Positions 9,717-18,606 of a stretch of 42,980 bases of DNA are shown here, piece by piece. The stretch is taken from positions 1 through 42,980 of the forward strand of contig VCMS01000317.1 of NCBI GenBank assembly GCA_022539475.1, in the 5' to 3' direction. The notes under the pieces are model-generated. The model saw only the letters and a program-made list of their open reading frames with translations. It ran no database searches and was not told the DNA's origin. This DNA is from Gracilaria domingensis (taxonomy: Eukaryota; Rhodophyta; Florideophyceae; Gracilariales; Gracilariaceae). Positions within the stretch are counted from its first letter, which is position 1, and every line of letters begins with the position of its first letter. The position numbers and the translations under genes are program-made.

Positions 9717-10289
9717 GCCCACCTGGGAATGGCCCGCAGTGGGAGAGTTAAGAAGAAAAGAATCCTTGTGGATTGTGCTGGAAAGCCTTGGTCGGGAAGT
9801 GGAGAAGTCCCATGAAGGGCGCTGCTTAGCAGACGGAACGCTATGGTGCGTCGGACCCGGAATTACGGTAAATGGCACCGCGCGCAGTGCGCATGCGCAG
9901 CCCTATGGCGGGAGATTCGAGATTGAATACTGTAATCCCATGCCATTGCTGGAGAGTGGTGCCCGCCGCTTAGCGACCGCTTGTCGGAAACTGACACTGT
10001 AGATACCGTTCACGGGATGTGTGGCACACACGCGCGCCCCACCATCCAATGAAAATGGAGTGCACGGCCGGATATGCGCCGTAGCCCAGCGTTCCGCCGC
10101 CCTGCGCAGGGAGTGCTGTAGGCTACTTCTCCGTCGCAACGGCTCTTCTGCGACCAAAGTGAAAGTGGTTCCGCAAAACGGACGCTACCGTTCGTCGGTT
10201 GGCCGCCCGTTTGGGAAAGAAAGGAGCTCGCCGGACTCCGGAGATCGAGATTTTTCGGTTGAACTCACTTGTGAGGCAATTGGACGCCC
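9717..10289. other. Spacer between integrase and chromodomain in gypsy copy 1
   Basis: About 570 bases that have no counterpart in copy 2, where the integrase stop and the chromodomain frame overlap. It contains the 12-base palindrome TGCGCATGCGCA (9888-9899) and a CCAAT sequence near 10046, so it may be an insertion with promoter-like content. I cannot define its ends. Confidence 0.35.
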
Positions 10290-10670
10290 GTGTCGGGAGT
10301 TAGCGCACTCCGTCAGGACGGATTGAGAAGACCGAAGTCCACCTGTCCATGGCCCCGAAGATCGGTTCAACGCCTCCAAGGACCACTAACCGGCGTGGGT
10401 ACCACTGGAAATCACTGCCCAATGTCGGGAGAAGCACCAGGAGATGCCAAGGATGGCGTATACTCACAGGAATTCGTGGTAGATCGTATCGTGGAACACG
10501 AGAAAAGCCCCGAAGGGAAGCTACTGTATAGAGTCCGTTGGTACGGCTATCCCCCAGAGGAGGACACTTGGGAGCCAATTGAACACCTCCCTAGGTCCAA
10601 GGTGTTGTCGTATCATCGCGGGTCTCGGACACCATTGCCTCCAACGTTGGACAATGCGATGGTGGGGTAG
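10290..10670 (+). CDS. Chromodomain module of gypsy copy 1
   Basis: A frame from a GTG at 10290; its first ATG is at 10422. The C-terminal part is a chromodomain: FVVDRIVEHEK, then LLYRVRWYGYPPEEDTWEPIEHL, with the aromatic cage positions and the W-x-GY-x3-DTWEP signature. In chromoviruses this domain is fused to the integrase C-terminus and directs integration to methylated histones. Here it is in frame 3 while integrase is in frame 1, with 570 bases between. The conserved domain ends at 10670 with TAG. Confidence 0.8.
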   Translation: MSGVSALRQDGLRRPKSTCPWPRRSVQRLQGPLTGVGTTGNHCPMSGEAPGDAKDGVYSQEFVVDRIVEHEKSPEGKLLYRVRWYGYPPEEDTWEPIEHLPRSKVLSYHRGSRTPLPPTLDNAMVG

Positions 10671-11104
10671 CCCGTTAACCGGTGCAGTTTACAGTTCTCG
10701 TGCCCGCTCTGCGGTTTGAAGAAGAGAAGAGTGACGCTCAAGAAGAGAAGATGAAGTTAAGAAGTAGGAAGAGATCCTCTGTATAATAGGAGAGAAGGGT
10801 TAGTAGTAGTGACCACCGAATTATCGGGACAATGCCGCATTGCGGAAAAGTAGAAAATGCCTAAAAAGGAGAAAGAAGATATCTATGCCGAGAAGCCATG
10901 GAATGGAAGAGAAGAAGGATGCTAAGAATCCTATGGAAGGAAGAAGGAGAAGGTCCTGAAGAAGGAAGATGAAGAAGGAGATGAAGCAGAAGCTCGTTGC
11001 CGAGAAGAATCCCTAAAAAGGGCTAAGAAGAAAGCGCCACTAGCTGGCTTTACTCAGTACTACCTCAAGATACTATGGTGGGGAGAGTAAGACCTCTATA
11101 AGGT
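10671..11104. other. Purine-rich gap between convergent chromodomain and antisense ORF
   Basis: Made largely of GAAGA-type purine runs on +. Copy 2 has a matching run of GAAGA type on its own sense strand (about 24560-24640, written CTTCTT on +). It lies where pol transcripts and antisense-ORF transcripts would meet. No ORF is supported. Confidence 0.45.
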
Positions 11105-13162
11105 TTAGCCGCTGGTCGGAGGAGCCCCGCTTCCCGCGTTGGGATTCTGTGAGAAGTACTCGCTCGCGAGGGAAGCTAGCCTTGCGATGGTGTTCACGCC
11201 CGGAGTGATTGGCACGCCATGAGCCTGGAGATCGGCCCGAAGGGAAGCCACGCTTCCGGCCCAATTTGCTGGTTGTGCGGTGGGAGCTATCAAGGACCAT
11301 CCCTCAGGGGCAGGAGCGCCCTCCGTCGGGACCGCAGTTGCGTTCGGGTCCGTATTCGGAATGCCAGTGAGTTGGCCTGTTCCGGCAACGACGGCGATCT
11401 CATCGTTATCCACCATTGGATCAGGGACATCCGAGGGCACGGCATAGTCCTCAGGGAATACAAACCCAACTGGGTGACCTACCGGCATAGCGCGGGGAAG
11501 TGCGGCCATCGCGTTCGCTTGCTCTTGAGAGATGAGCTGGCGCTCCCACGGGTCGTAGTACACCCAGACCTCGGAACGGGTAGAAATTCGCCCCGGTGAT
11601 CGGTCGCGGAAACGCTGTCGCCTGTCAGGCTGCCAAGCTACCGGAACTCGGTCCCAATCGACCCTGTCGATTACATCCAACAACTCCCCAACCTCTTCCT
11701 GGTTAGCCTCGGAACCCAAGGGGGTAACGAGATCAATCCTTCGAAGGAGCCACCTCAAATTTGGAGGAAGATACCACAAGCGGAAGTGATCATAGACATC
11801 CCACAGGAGGTGAACCGCGACGCGGGCAGCCCACTCGGCGAGTACCAACGACCAATAGCCCGAGTCGGGATTTTCTATCAACCGCGAGCCGATATAGTAG
11901 ATGCTCGGCGGGAGTTCAGCAGAACACCCCGCAGGGACCTCTATCCGACTCCACCACGATGGAAGGCCCACGTATCGGGACGGTAAGGCATCGAAGCGCA
12001 AACGATCCACCTCCAAATTTGGATACGGAATCAGAAGTCCGCGACGGGAGCGCGCATTCCGCTCAAACCGGACCCGCCTCTCGAAATCATAGAGATCACG
12101 GTTGTGACGCCTACTCCGTGACAGGTATCGGAACTCTGCCCTCAGCAAGGGACGACTCCACAGGAGGATATCAGAATCCACTTCACCCAAGTGATACCGA
12201 TGCTCCGCTTCCGGAAACTCCGCCAACGCGTTGCCATATGAAACCTCCCCGTAGGTACGATAGTGCGACACGTCGAAGTCGAATTCTGCCGGAATCGGAT
12301 GATCATATCGCAACCTTCCAACCCTGGAATAAGCCAAACGAGCCATCTCCCCACGCGCTTGGTCAAGGGACTCCCCGCGTTCACATCGGAGCAAGTGAGG
12401 TTCTACCGCAATGCGGGTTCGCCACTCGCGGGAGCGTACTGCATCTCGGGGGATCCTACCTGGGAGCATTCCGTTCACGGCGTAAGAATCGATGAGAGCC
12501 TCATCGGCAACCGCTGTCGGGTGGAACAACGGCGCGCGGGAGAAGATAAGGCCCTCGCGGCGTATATCCCGATTCACGAGGGACTCACGACTAATCCACC
12601 CACGGGGGTTCACCGTCAACGGGACAGCCTGCTCGGCATTCCAAGCAATGGCGTTAGGATCGAAAGCCTGCTGAGTAGGAGCAACTGGAGGAGCCGAAGG
12701 CATCGGAAGAGGAGCACCCGGATGGGGATACGCCTCGTAGAAGCTGAAAGGAGCCACCGCTTGCGGGACCGGAGCTTGCGCTTGAGAAGGGAAGAATCCG
12801 AGATGGTTGTACCCCGCGTAGGGTTGGTTGAGCGTGCCACCGTACGGATTCCCTTGAGGGAGAGGAGCTGACTGAAACCCACCAAAGTATTGGGAGGGGC
12901 CTTGAGGAGGATGTCCTTGTTGTGACGCACTGCCCGAGGGCACCTCAGACGCCGCTTGCGGAGGTGACGATGAGTTCCCCGGGAGCGGGTTGGTATGGAA
13001 CGGGTTCGGATTCATTCCTGCTAAAGGAGGAGAAGAAGCAGTTGAGACTGGCAGCGAACGCCGAGGTATCGTAGGAGAAGGAGGAGTTATATCCGAAGTC
13101 GGAGGCGAAAGCCGCTTGCGTGGAAGAACCAAGTGGTCGGTAGAACCCTGAGGGGACGTCAT
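11105..13162 (-). CDS. Antisense ORF of gypsy copy 1, unknown family, intact 685 codons
   Basis: ATG at 13162-13160, TAA at 11107-11105. I recognise no domain. Residues 1-170 are Pro/Ser/Gln-rich and disordered. A globular part from about 170 to 560 is rich in Arg, Trp and Tyr, with motifs shared with the copy-2 protein: DSYAVNGMLPG, REWRTRIAV, ARGEMARLAY, YRTYGEVSYG, RPLLRAEFRYL, EVPAGCSAELPP, GYWSLVLAEWAARVA, YDHFRLWYLP. The acidic/Ala-rich C-terminus ends with a short helix and a Gly/Pro tail, also shared. No zinc knuckle, signal peptide or clear membrane segment is visible. The ATG is 57 bases from the polypurine tract, so transcription must start in or across the 3' LTR on the opposite strand. 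TATAAAT lies directly before the ATG, too near to serve that ATG. It is not RT, integrase or RNase H; an unusual Gag or an accessory protein is possible. Confidence 0.7.
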   Translation of the reverse strand: MTSPQGSTDHLVLPRKRLSPPTSDITPPSPTIPRRSLPVSTASSPPLAGMNPNPFHTNPLPGNSSSPPQAASEVPSGSASQQGHPPQGPSQYFGGFQSAPLPQGNPYGGTLNQPYAGYNHLGFFPSQAQAPVPQAVAPFSFYEAYPHPGAPLPMPSAPPVAPTQQAFDPNAIAWNAEQAVPLTVNPRGWISRESLVNRDIRREGLIFSRAPLFHPTAVADEALIDSYAVNGMLPGRIPRDAVRSREWRTRIAVEPHLLRCERGESLDQARGEMARLAYSRVGRLRYDHPIPAEFDFDVSHYRTYGEVSYGNALAEFPEAEHRYHLGEVDSDILLWSRPLLRAEFRYLSRSRRHNRDLYDFERRVRFERNARSRRGLLIPYPNLEVDRLRFDALPSRYVGLPSWWSRIEVPAGCSAELPPSIYYIGSRLIENPDSGYWSLVLAEWAARVAVHLLWDVYDHFRLWYLPPNLRWLLRRIDLVTPLGSEANQEEVGELLDVIDRVDWDRVPVAWQPDRRQRFRDRSPGRISTRSEVWVYYDPWERQLISQEQANAMAALPRAMPVGHPVGFVFPEDYAVPSDVPDPMVDNDEIAVVAGTGQLTGIPNTDPNATAVPTEGAPAPEGWSLIAPTAQPANWAGSVASLRADLQAHGVPITPGVNTIARLASLASEYFSQNPNAGSGAPPTSG

Positions 13163-13218
13163 ATTTATACTCCCGATGTCGGTACTTCGACGTCGCGCTC
13201 GCGCTCGTGCTCGAACCT

Positions 13219-13231
13219 AAGGAGGGGGAGA
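13219..13231 (+). other. Polypurine tract of gypsy copy 1
   Basis: AAGGAGGGGGAGA directly before the LTR start TGTGGAGCAA. The same purine run precedes the LTR start in copy 2 on the minus strand (22489-22477). This fixes pol as the sense strand and puts the antisense ORF inside the element. Confidence 0.7.
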
Positions 13232-14224
13232 TGTGGAGCAACGGCTTTCCGCTATCGGATGCATCACGGCTCTCATAATGAAATGGTACCGATGGCCGGT
13301 GACGTGGCTAAGTTATGAAAACTCCCTTTAATTTTGGGTATTGTTGGGATGGTTTGGTTGGACCCTTAATAGGTAGACCCTGCATGGGAAGTGCCTAGTG
13401 GGTGTGATAGTAGGCCACGTGGTGGAGCCGGCTAGTTAGATATTTGTGCCACGCTCGTTGGGGAATACCCCACACCCTGACAGTGGGTCGTCCACGTGTA
13501 TGACCCTCGGGAGGTGTGCATTGTAGATACCGTAGTAGTAATAGTATATATGCTCGGGTGATCTCACCCTGGAGCCGACGAGTAAATGGACAACTGAGTC
13601 GCATCCTGTTCAGGACCGGGCTATAGTAGACAGCTGCCTACGTAGGTTTACCACTCCCCTCGGAGAGTAATCACGATTGGTTTCGGCACTACTACCCCTC
13701 AGGGTCACTTAGGAAGCTTGCATCTTGCCATCTCTGGAACCTTTGTTATATTTACCGTTGTATCGGTCTCTTGTTGTTGTCATTGTATTTCGTTGTTCAC
13801 TTTCGTGACTGTTATTGTCACCCATTCACCTGGTTCAGGTATTGCTTCCGCCCCAGTATTGGGTATATCTTTGGCACGCCTTTGTGCGTCGCTCCGCTAT
13901 CGGACCTGTTTCCGCCGGTTGGCACGGTCCGTAGCTTCGCTCCGGTGGGTTGCACCGTGAGCTTTCCCCCCCGTTGACACGGTCCCCTTTTTCTCCATCT
14001 CTCCAGGTTCGGATCACACTTCACCTCTGGATCTACATGATCGTTCTTTGCATCTCACCTCTGTAGGTATATCCAGTCACCGGCTCCGGTCTTACACCCG
14101 GATTGTCTCGCGACTCGAGCACGGACAGAGGGTTCTGCCGCTGTTTCTATCCCATCCAGGGAGTAGGACTCGGACATCCCAGTGGAGATTCCCCATGGCG
14201 CCTAGCGCAGGGTTTTGCTCTACA
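13232..14224 (+). repeat. 3' LTR of gypsy copy 1
   Basis: 993 bases from TGTGGAGCAA to TTGCTCTACA, which are imperfect terminal inverted repeats (9 of 10). A TATA-like sequence (TATATA, about 13545-13550) lies in the first third. A block CCGGTCTTACACCCGG (14086-14101) matches the copy-2 LTR in the same relative orientation. The region after 13710 is rich in short TTGTTGTT runs, as expected for R/U5. No ORF is supported. Confidence 0.65.
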
Positions 14225-14510
14225 CTGTGAAGCTGCTGGTAGAACCAACTCCCATGTATGTTGACAACCAGGGCAGCATCGACCTTGCTCGAAATGGAGT
14301 GGTGAACAGGAGAACCAAACACATTGAGATTCGGTTCCACTTCACTCGAGAAGCTCTGCAGGCCAAGTCGATTGTACTGTTCTACTGCCCGACGGATTCC
14401 ATGGTTGCCGACATGCTGAATAAGCCACTTGCCCGAGTAAAGCACGAGAGGTTCCGTGAAGCCGGTGGAGTGATCCACATAGAAGTTTGAAGTCAGTGAC
14501 AAAGGGGGGG
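14225..14510 (+). pseudogene. Copia family A RNase H tail (truncated upstream copy)
   Basis: From 14225 the sequence is nearly identical to 20152-20415 of the full copia A: KLLVEPT, MYVDNQGSIDLARNG, TKHIEIRFHFTRE, ADMLNK, GGVIHIEV, then TGA at 14488-14490 and a G-run polypurine tract up to 14510. This is the C-terminal quarter of RNase H. It joins directly onto the LTR at 14511, so a second copia A copy once lay upstream and has been cut at 14224 by the gypsy LTR terminus. Confidence 0.85.
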
Positions 14511-15288
14511 TGTTGGATGTTGACCCTGTGCTGTCACTGAAAACCAAAAGTGCTGGGGAGCATGGGCTGTTTTGGAGGGTGCCGTTGGAAAAGCGCATAT
14601 GCGCCTCTGCGCAAACTCAACGTGAAACGGGCTTCTGATTGGCTACAGCAAATGGTCATATGCATTGTTGTTCGTACAAGTGTTGTGGCGCTAATGGGTT
14701 GTTTCCAGGGTACACGTTTGTAGCTAGTACAGTGGGCATACTGTACATGATGCACAGGGTACACACGTATGTACGTGGACATGTAAGACAGCTTGATGTA
14801 ACTTGGGCACTATGGTGAAGAGCTGATGCGGTGTCAAGAGGATTACAGTGTGGTGTTCTTGGTGACGTAGGACTTGGAGTGAGTTTGTGGTGAAGTGTTG
14901 TTGGTGAGCTTGTACGTAACTGTTATGGTGTGGTGTAGGGATTACAGTGTGTTGGCACTATGTGAATCTGTGCATGGTCATGGTTGTGTGTAGGCACGTA
15001 AGTTGTTGTGCACTGTTGTGCACTGTTGTGCTTTGTTGTTGTAAGCTGCCATGATAGTGTGGGAGTGTTACCATGTTATGTTAGAAGATGATTTGTAGTA
15101 TTGAATGTCTCTAGCTAGTAGTTTAGGTATTGCTTGGAGTTGGAGGTTTGCGATGGTTGCGCAAAGTAGTTCTATATAAGCGGTGACTCGAGCACCTCCA
15201 AGTAAATTCCGAGCCAGAGCTGGCGAACTTCCTTTCATTCCCCCCATCCTTCCTCTCAACCTTCCCTTTCCAGCTATAACCTCCATCA
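14511..15288 (+). repeat. Copia A LTR (5' LTR; also 3' LTR of the truncated upstream copy)
   Basis: Begins TGTTGGATGTTGACC and ends CCTCCATCA. Contains GCGCATATGCGC (14593-14604), an inverted CCAAT box (TGATTGGCTA, about 14636-14645) and a TATA box (TATATAA, 15173-15179), leaving about 85 bases for R-U5 after the expected start site. GTTGTGCACT repeats lie near 15003-15035. Confidence 0.9.
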
Positions 15289-15302
15289 GGTTATGGGCCC
15301 AG
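15289..15302 (+). other. Copia A primer-binding site, half-tRNA type
   Basis: GGTTATGGGCCCAG follows the LTR directly. It is the complement of the anticodon stem-loop of eukaryotic initiator-Met tRNA (CTGGGCCCATAACC), not of a tRNA 3' end. Drosophila copia is known to prime from a 5' half of this tRNA cut in the anticodon loop. Confidence 0.7.
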
Positions 15303-16379
15303 CCCCGCTGACCTCTGCCGTTATCGTTCGTCTATCGCCGCTCTCCCTCACCGCCGTTCATCCGTTTCGCTGTTTTCCTTCTCGTTCTCTTCTTCGTTGC
15401 ATCGGGTGTGTTGACCGTGTTGTTGATTGGTGTTGGTCTTCTCTTTTTGGTCTTGCGTTCCTCCCTGAGGGCGTTGTGGTGGTAGTGGTTCGACGTTGAT
15501 TCTGTATTGTGATTGTGTTTGGGCGCTCGTTGTTGCCCGTGTTGTCGATGGCTATCCCTCTCGTTTGGTCTCCCTCTGTCGTTATTGTTGGGATACCCGC
15601 GTTGTGTTGCGGGTTCTGATCCGAGAGGTTGAGGACCTTGTGTTGTTGAAGTCTGTGCACTTCGTGTGTGCTCAGCTGTTGTTGAAGTCTGTGCACTGTG
15701 TGTGCTCAGCGTTTGGGGTTTGTTACCTAAGGTCCAGCGACGAGCGGTTGATCCGAGCAATCGGGGACGTTAGTCTGGCGGCTTGAACCAAAGCGGACGT
15801 GCTGTCTAGCGGGCTCCTACCGGTCCTTCGGGGCGGATAACGGTGTCGGTCGGAAGACCTGGTAGTACCGCGAGTGCTGAAGTGAACGGGGTGCCGTGGC
15901 GCACTGTTGGACTGGGGTGACTCACCTTTGTTGTTGTTGACCTGAATTTGTGTCGGGTTCTTGATCTGTGGTGAAGGCAAACCGAAACGAGCTTTTGATC
16001 CGTGCAACCTCGGTTGAGCGCGGAGGCGACGTACCGAAGGCTGACCTCCTTTTCAGGATCAGGCCGCGTGTGGGCATTATTGTCTGCTCGTTAGGAGCGT
16101 ACCTTGGTTTGTCATAGTAGCTGCAGTTTCGAGGTCGCGCAAGTTCTTGCAAGAGGCCAGATTGGGTTAAGTGGTGAAGACATATCTTTGGTCATTAACC
16201 ATCTTTTGGACGGGTACTGGGAATTTAGTTCCTGCCAGTGGTCCCGACTATTGAAGTATTCTTTCTACTATTTGTTGTTGTTGTTGTTGTTTGTTGTCGT
16301 TGTTTGCTGTTGTTGTCTGCCGTTGCTGCCTATTTCCGTCTGCCGTGTTTGACTTTATCAGCAGTTCCTCTCTTACATT
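15303..16379 (+). other. Copia A leader
   Basis: About 1.08 kb between primer-binding site and gag ATG with no supported gene. It holds a 35-base tandem duplication (15641-15676 and 15677-15710, TGTTGTTGAAGTCTGTGCAC...CTCAGC) and two motifs also in the copia B leader: CATATCTTTGG (16181-16191) and CCTGCCAGTGG (16231-16241). A TTGTTG run is at about 16273-16292. Confidence 0.6.
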
Positions 16380-18128
16380 ATGGACTCGTTTAGTGGGCTC
16401 AAGATCGAGAAGTTGGGTGAGGATAACTTCCATACTTGGAAGCAGAAGAATCAGTATGTACTTGCACTGAAAGACCTCAAGAACCATCTCACCACTTCTG
16501 CACCCACGGATGAAGAGGAACTGGTAAAGTGGCAAATCCGGGACGAAAGGGCCAGAGCTATCATTGGACTCACGCTTGCCGACGAGCACTTGGATCACAT
16601 TCGAGACATCGAGACTGCTGCTGACGCATGGAAGGCCATTTGCAATGTGTTTCAACGTAAGACTCTTCTTAACCGAATCAACGCCAGACGTGCCTTCTAC
16701 TCTGTCAAGATGCGCGAGGACGAGAAGATGTTGCAATTCATCAATCGTGTTCGGCACTTGGCCTCCGACCTCAAGAGTATGGATGTCAACGTTGAAGAAG
16801 AGGACATTGCTATGGCTGCTCTATGTGGACTTCCGGAACGTTTCGAACACCTCATTGTTGCAATTGACACCACGATCGGAGATCGCCAACTCAGTATGGA
16901 GTTTGTGAAGAGCCGTCCATTGCAAGAAGAGCAACGTATGAGTGATCGTGCCAAGAAGGAGTCCGGTGTTGATGCTGCACTCTTGGGACGCCAGTTTCGT
17001 AGGAAGTCATTGAAGTCGGCTGTGTGTTACTATTGTGGCATAAAGGGTCATATCCAGAAGAACTGTTTCAAAAAGCAACGTGATGGGGCCAACAAGGATC
17101 AGATCGATGCTGCTCACCCAAGTGTACATACCACGCTCAACGATGAGCAAGGTACGGGCGGCAGCGATTCTGACTTTGTATGCCTCATTGCGAATGGTGC
17201 TGACAAGGCCACTAACAGTAACTGGATTGTTGACTCTGGAGCTACTGCACACATGACTTATCATGACTCAATGTTCCAAACGTACGAGAAAAAGGTGTCG
17301 TCGGGTGTGAGTATCGGCAATGATTCCAAGTTGCAGTCTGTTGGTCACGGAAGTGTGGAGCTCGATCTGACAGTTGAAGGGTCCAAACGTAAGTGCAAGC
17401 TAAAGCAGGTGCTGCACGTGCCCAACTTGCGGTACCACCTGTTGTCAGTGTCGCAGATATGTGATCTGGGCTGCACGGTAGTGTTTGACAAAGAAAAGAT
17501 ATGTGTGTACAAGGGGTCAAAAGTGGTTGCCGTTGGGCGCCGCGTCAAAGACCTGTACTACCTTTGCACTGCTGCAGATCAGTTCACGGATACGGACCGT
17601 GCCCTTGTGTCAGACTTGTCTCTTTGGCATGCTCGAATGGCTCATGTGAATGTTGAAGGCATCAAGCAGATGGCTCGAGACGGTGTTGTGTCAGGTCTGA
17701 ATGTGGATGTGGCTCACAAGGTGGATGTGTGTGGCTCATGTGTAGTGGGCAAAGCAACCCGAGCTCCGACTCCCAAGCAAAGTGGGGAACGAGCTGAACA
17801 CGTACTGGACCTGTTACACTCTGATATATCGGGTCCAGTGAACGTGAAGTCCTTGGGAGGCTCGCACTACTTTGTCACATTCATCGATGACCACAGCCGT
17901 TACTGCTTTCTGTACATGCTCAAGACGAAGGATGAGGTGTTCCGGATGTTCATCAAGTGGCTCAGGTTTGTGGAGAACCAGATGGGCAGGAAAGTGTTAA
18001 CCATCACCGCTCGCAAGAGTGTGTTGCGTGCATTACGCACTGACAATGGTGGTGAGTACTTGTCCAATCGGTTCTCCGAAAAGCTTGAGCAGTACGGTAT
18101 TGAGCATCAGCCGAACTGTGCCTTATAA
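16380..18128 (+). pseudogene. Copia A Gag-protease-integrase (first frame)
   Basis: ATG at 16380. Residues 1-190 are Gag with the copia-type LGEDNFHTWKQKNQ start and a UBN2-like middle. A CCHC zinc knuckle is at 216-229 (CYYCGIKGHIQKNC). The aspartic protease motif is VDSGATAHM with Asp285. The integrase zinc finger has H417, H422, C451 and C454, followed by GKATRAP. The core has HSDISG (Asp482) and RTDNGGEY (Asp555). The frame then runs into TAA at 18126-18128 because of an extra base near 18115. The catalytic Glu follows in the next frame. Confidence 0.88.
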
Positions 18129-18606
18129 TCCACAGCAGAACGGGCTTGCCGAGAGGTTCAACCGCACACTCATGGACTTGGTCAGGTCAATGTTGCATCA
18201 CAAAAATGTGCCAAAAAGCTTTTGGGCTGAGGCTCTGAATGTTTCTGTGTATGTGCGCAACAGAGTGACCTGCAAAGCGCTTCCGAGTGACGTGACTCCG
18301 TTTGAGCTGTGGCATGGACAGAAGCCTGATCTGAGCAATCTGCGTGTGTTTGGTAGCCGTTGCTGGTACAAGGTGGTTGATCACAAGTTGAAGAAGCTGG
18401 AAGAGCGTGCAGTGGAGGCCATCTTCATTGGGTACACTTCAGGCTCCCACGGGTACAAGTTGTGGGACAGCCAGAAGAAGAAGGTGATTGTGTCACGAGA
18501 TGTGAGGTTTGACGAGTGCTCTGGAACTGAAAGTGACGAGCACTCTGAACACGAGGACTACGCGGATATCGACTTGGTCGACAAGTCGGGAGCTGCTGAA
18601 GCCTAA
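18019..18606 (+). pseudogene. Copia A integrase C-terminal part (second frame)
   Basis: Continues integrase after the frameshift, from about 18115: VPYNPQQNGLAERFNRT (catalytic Glu), then the copia integrase tail (KSFWAEALNVSVYVRNR, LRVFGSRCW, FIGYTSGSHGYKLWD) and an acidic linker. A TAA at 18604-18606 interrupts the frame; the same frame continues into RT. The part before 18115 in this frame is a shadow. Confidence 0.88.

Larger units (their letters stand above)
8332..14224 (+). mobile_element. Ty3/gypsy chromovirus, copy 1, 5'-truncated, with antisense ORF
   Basis: In order: the 3' part of integrase (8332-9716), a spacer, a chromodomain frame (10290-10670), a large ORF on the opposite strand (13162-11105), a polypurine tract (13219-13231) and an apparently complete 3' LTR (13232-14224). 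LTR, gag, protease and reverse transcriptase on the left are missing, so the copy is dead. The LTR right terminus abuts the RNase H region of a copia element at 14225, so this gypsy copy probably inserted into that copia copy. Confidence 0.75.

Noticed and set aside
11761..12495. Long + strand ORFs opposite the antisense ORF of gypsy copy 1
   Set aside because: They are not conserved in the copy-2 region, while the minus-strand protein is.
15641..15710. Tandem duplication in the copia A leader as a regulatory repeat
   Set aside because: Only two units of about 35 bases in a degraded leader, absent from copia B; most simply a local slippage event.
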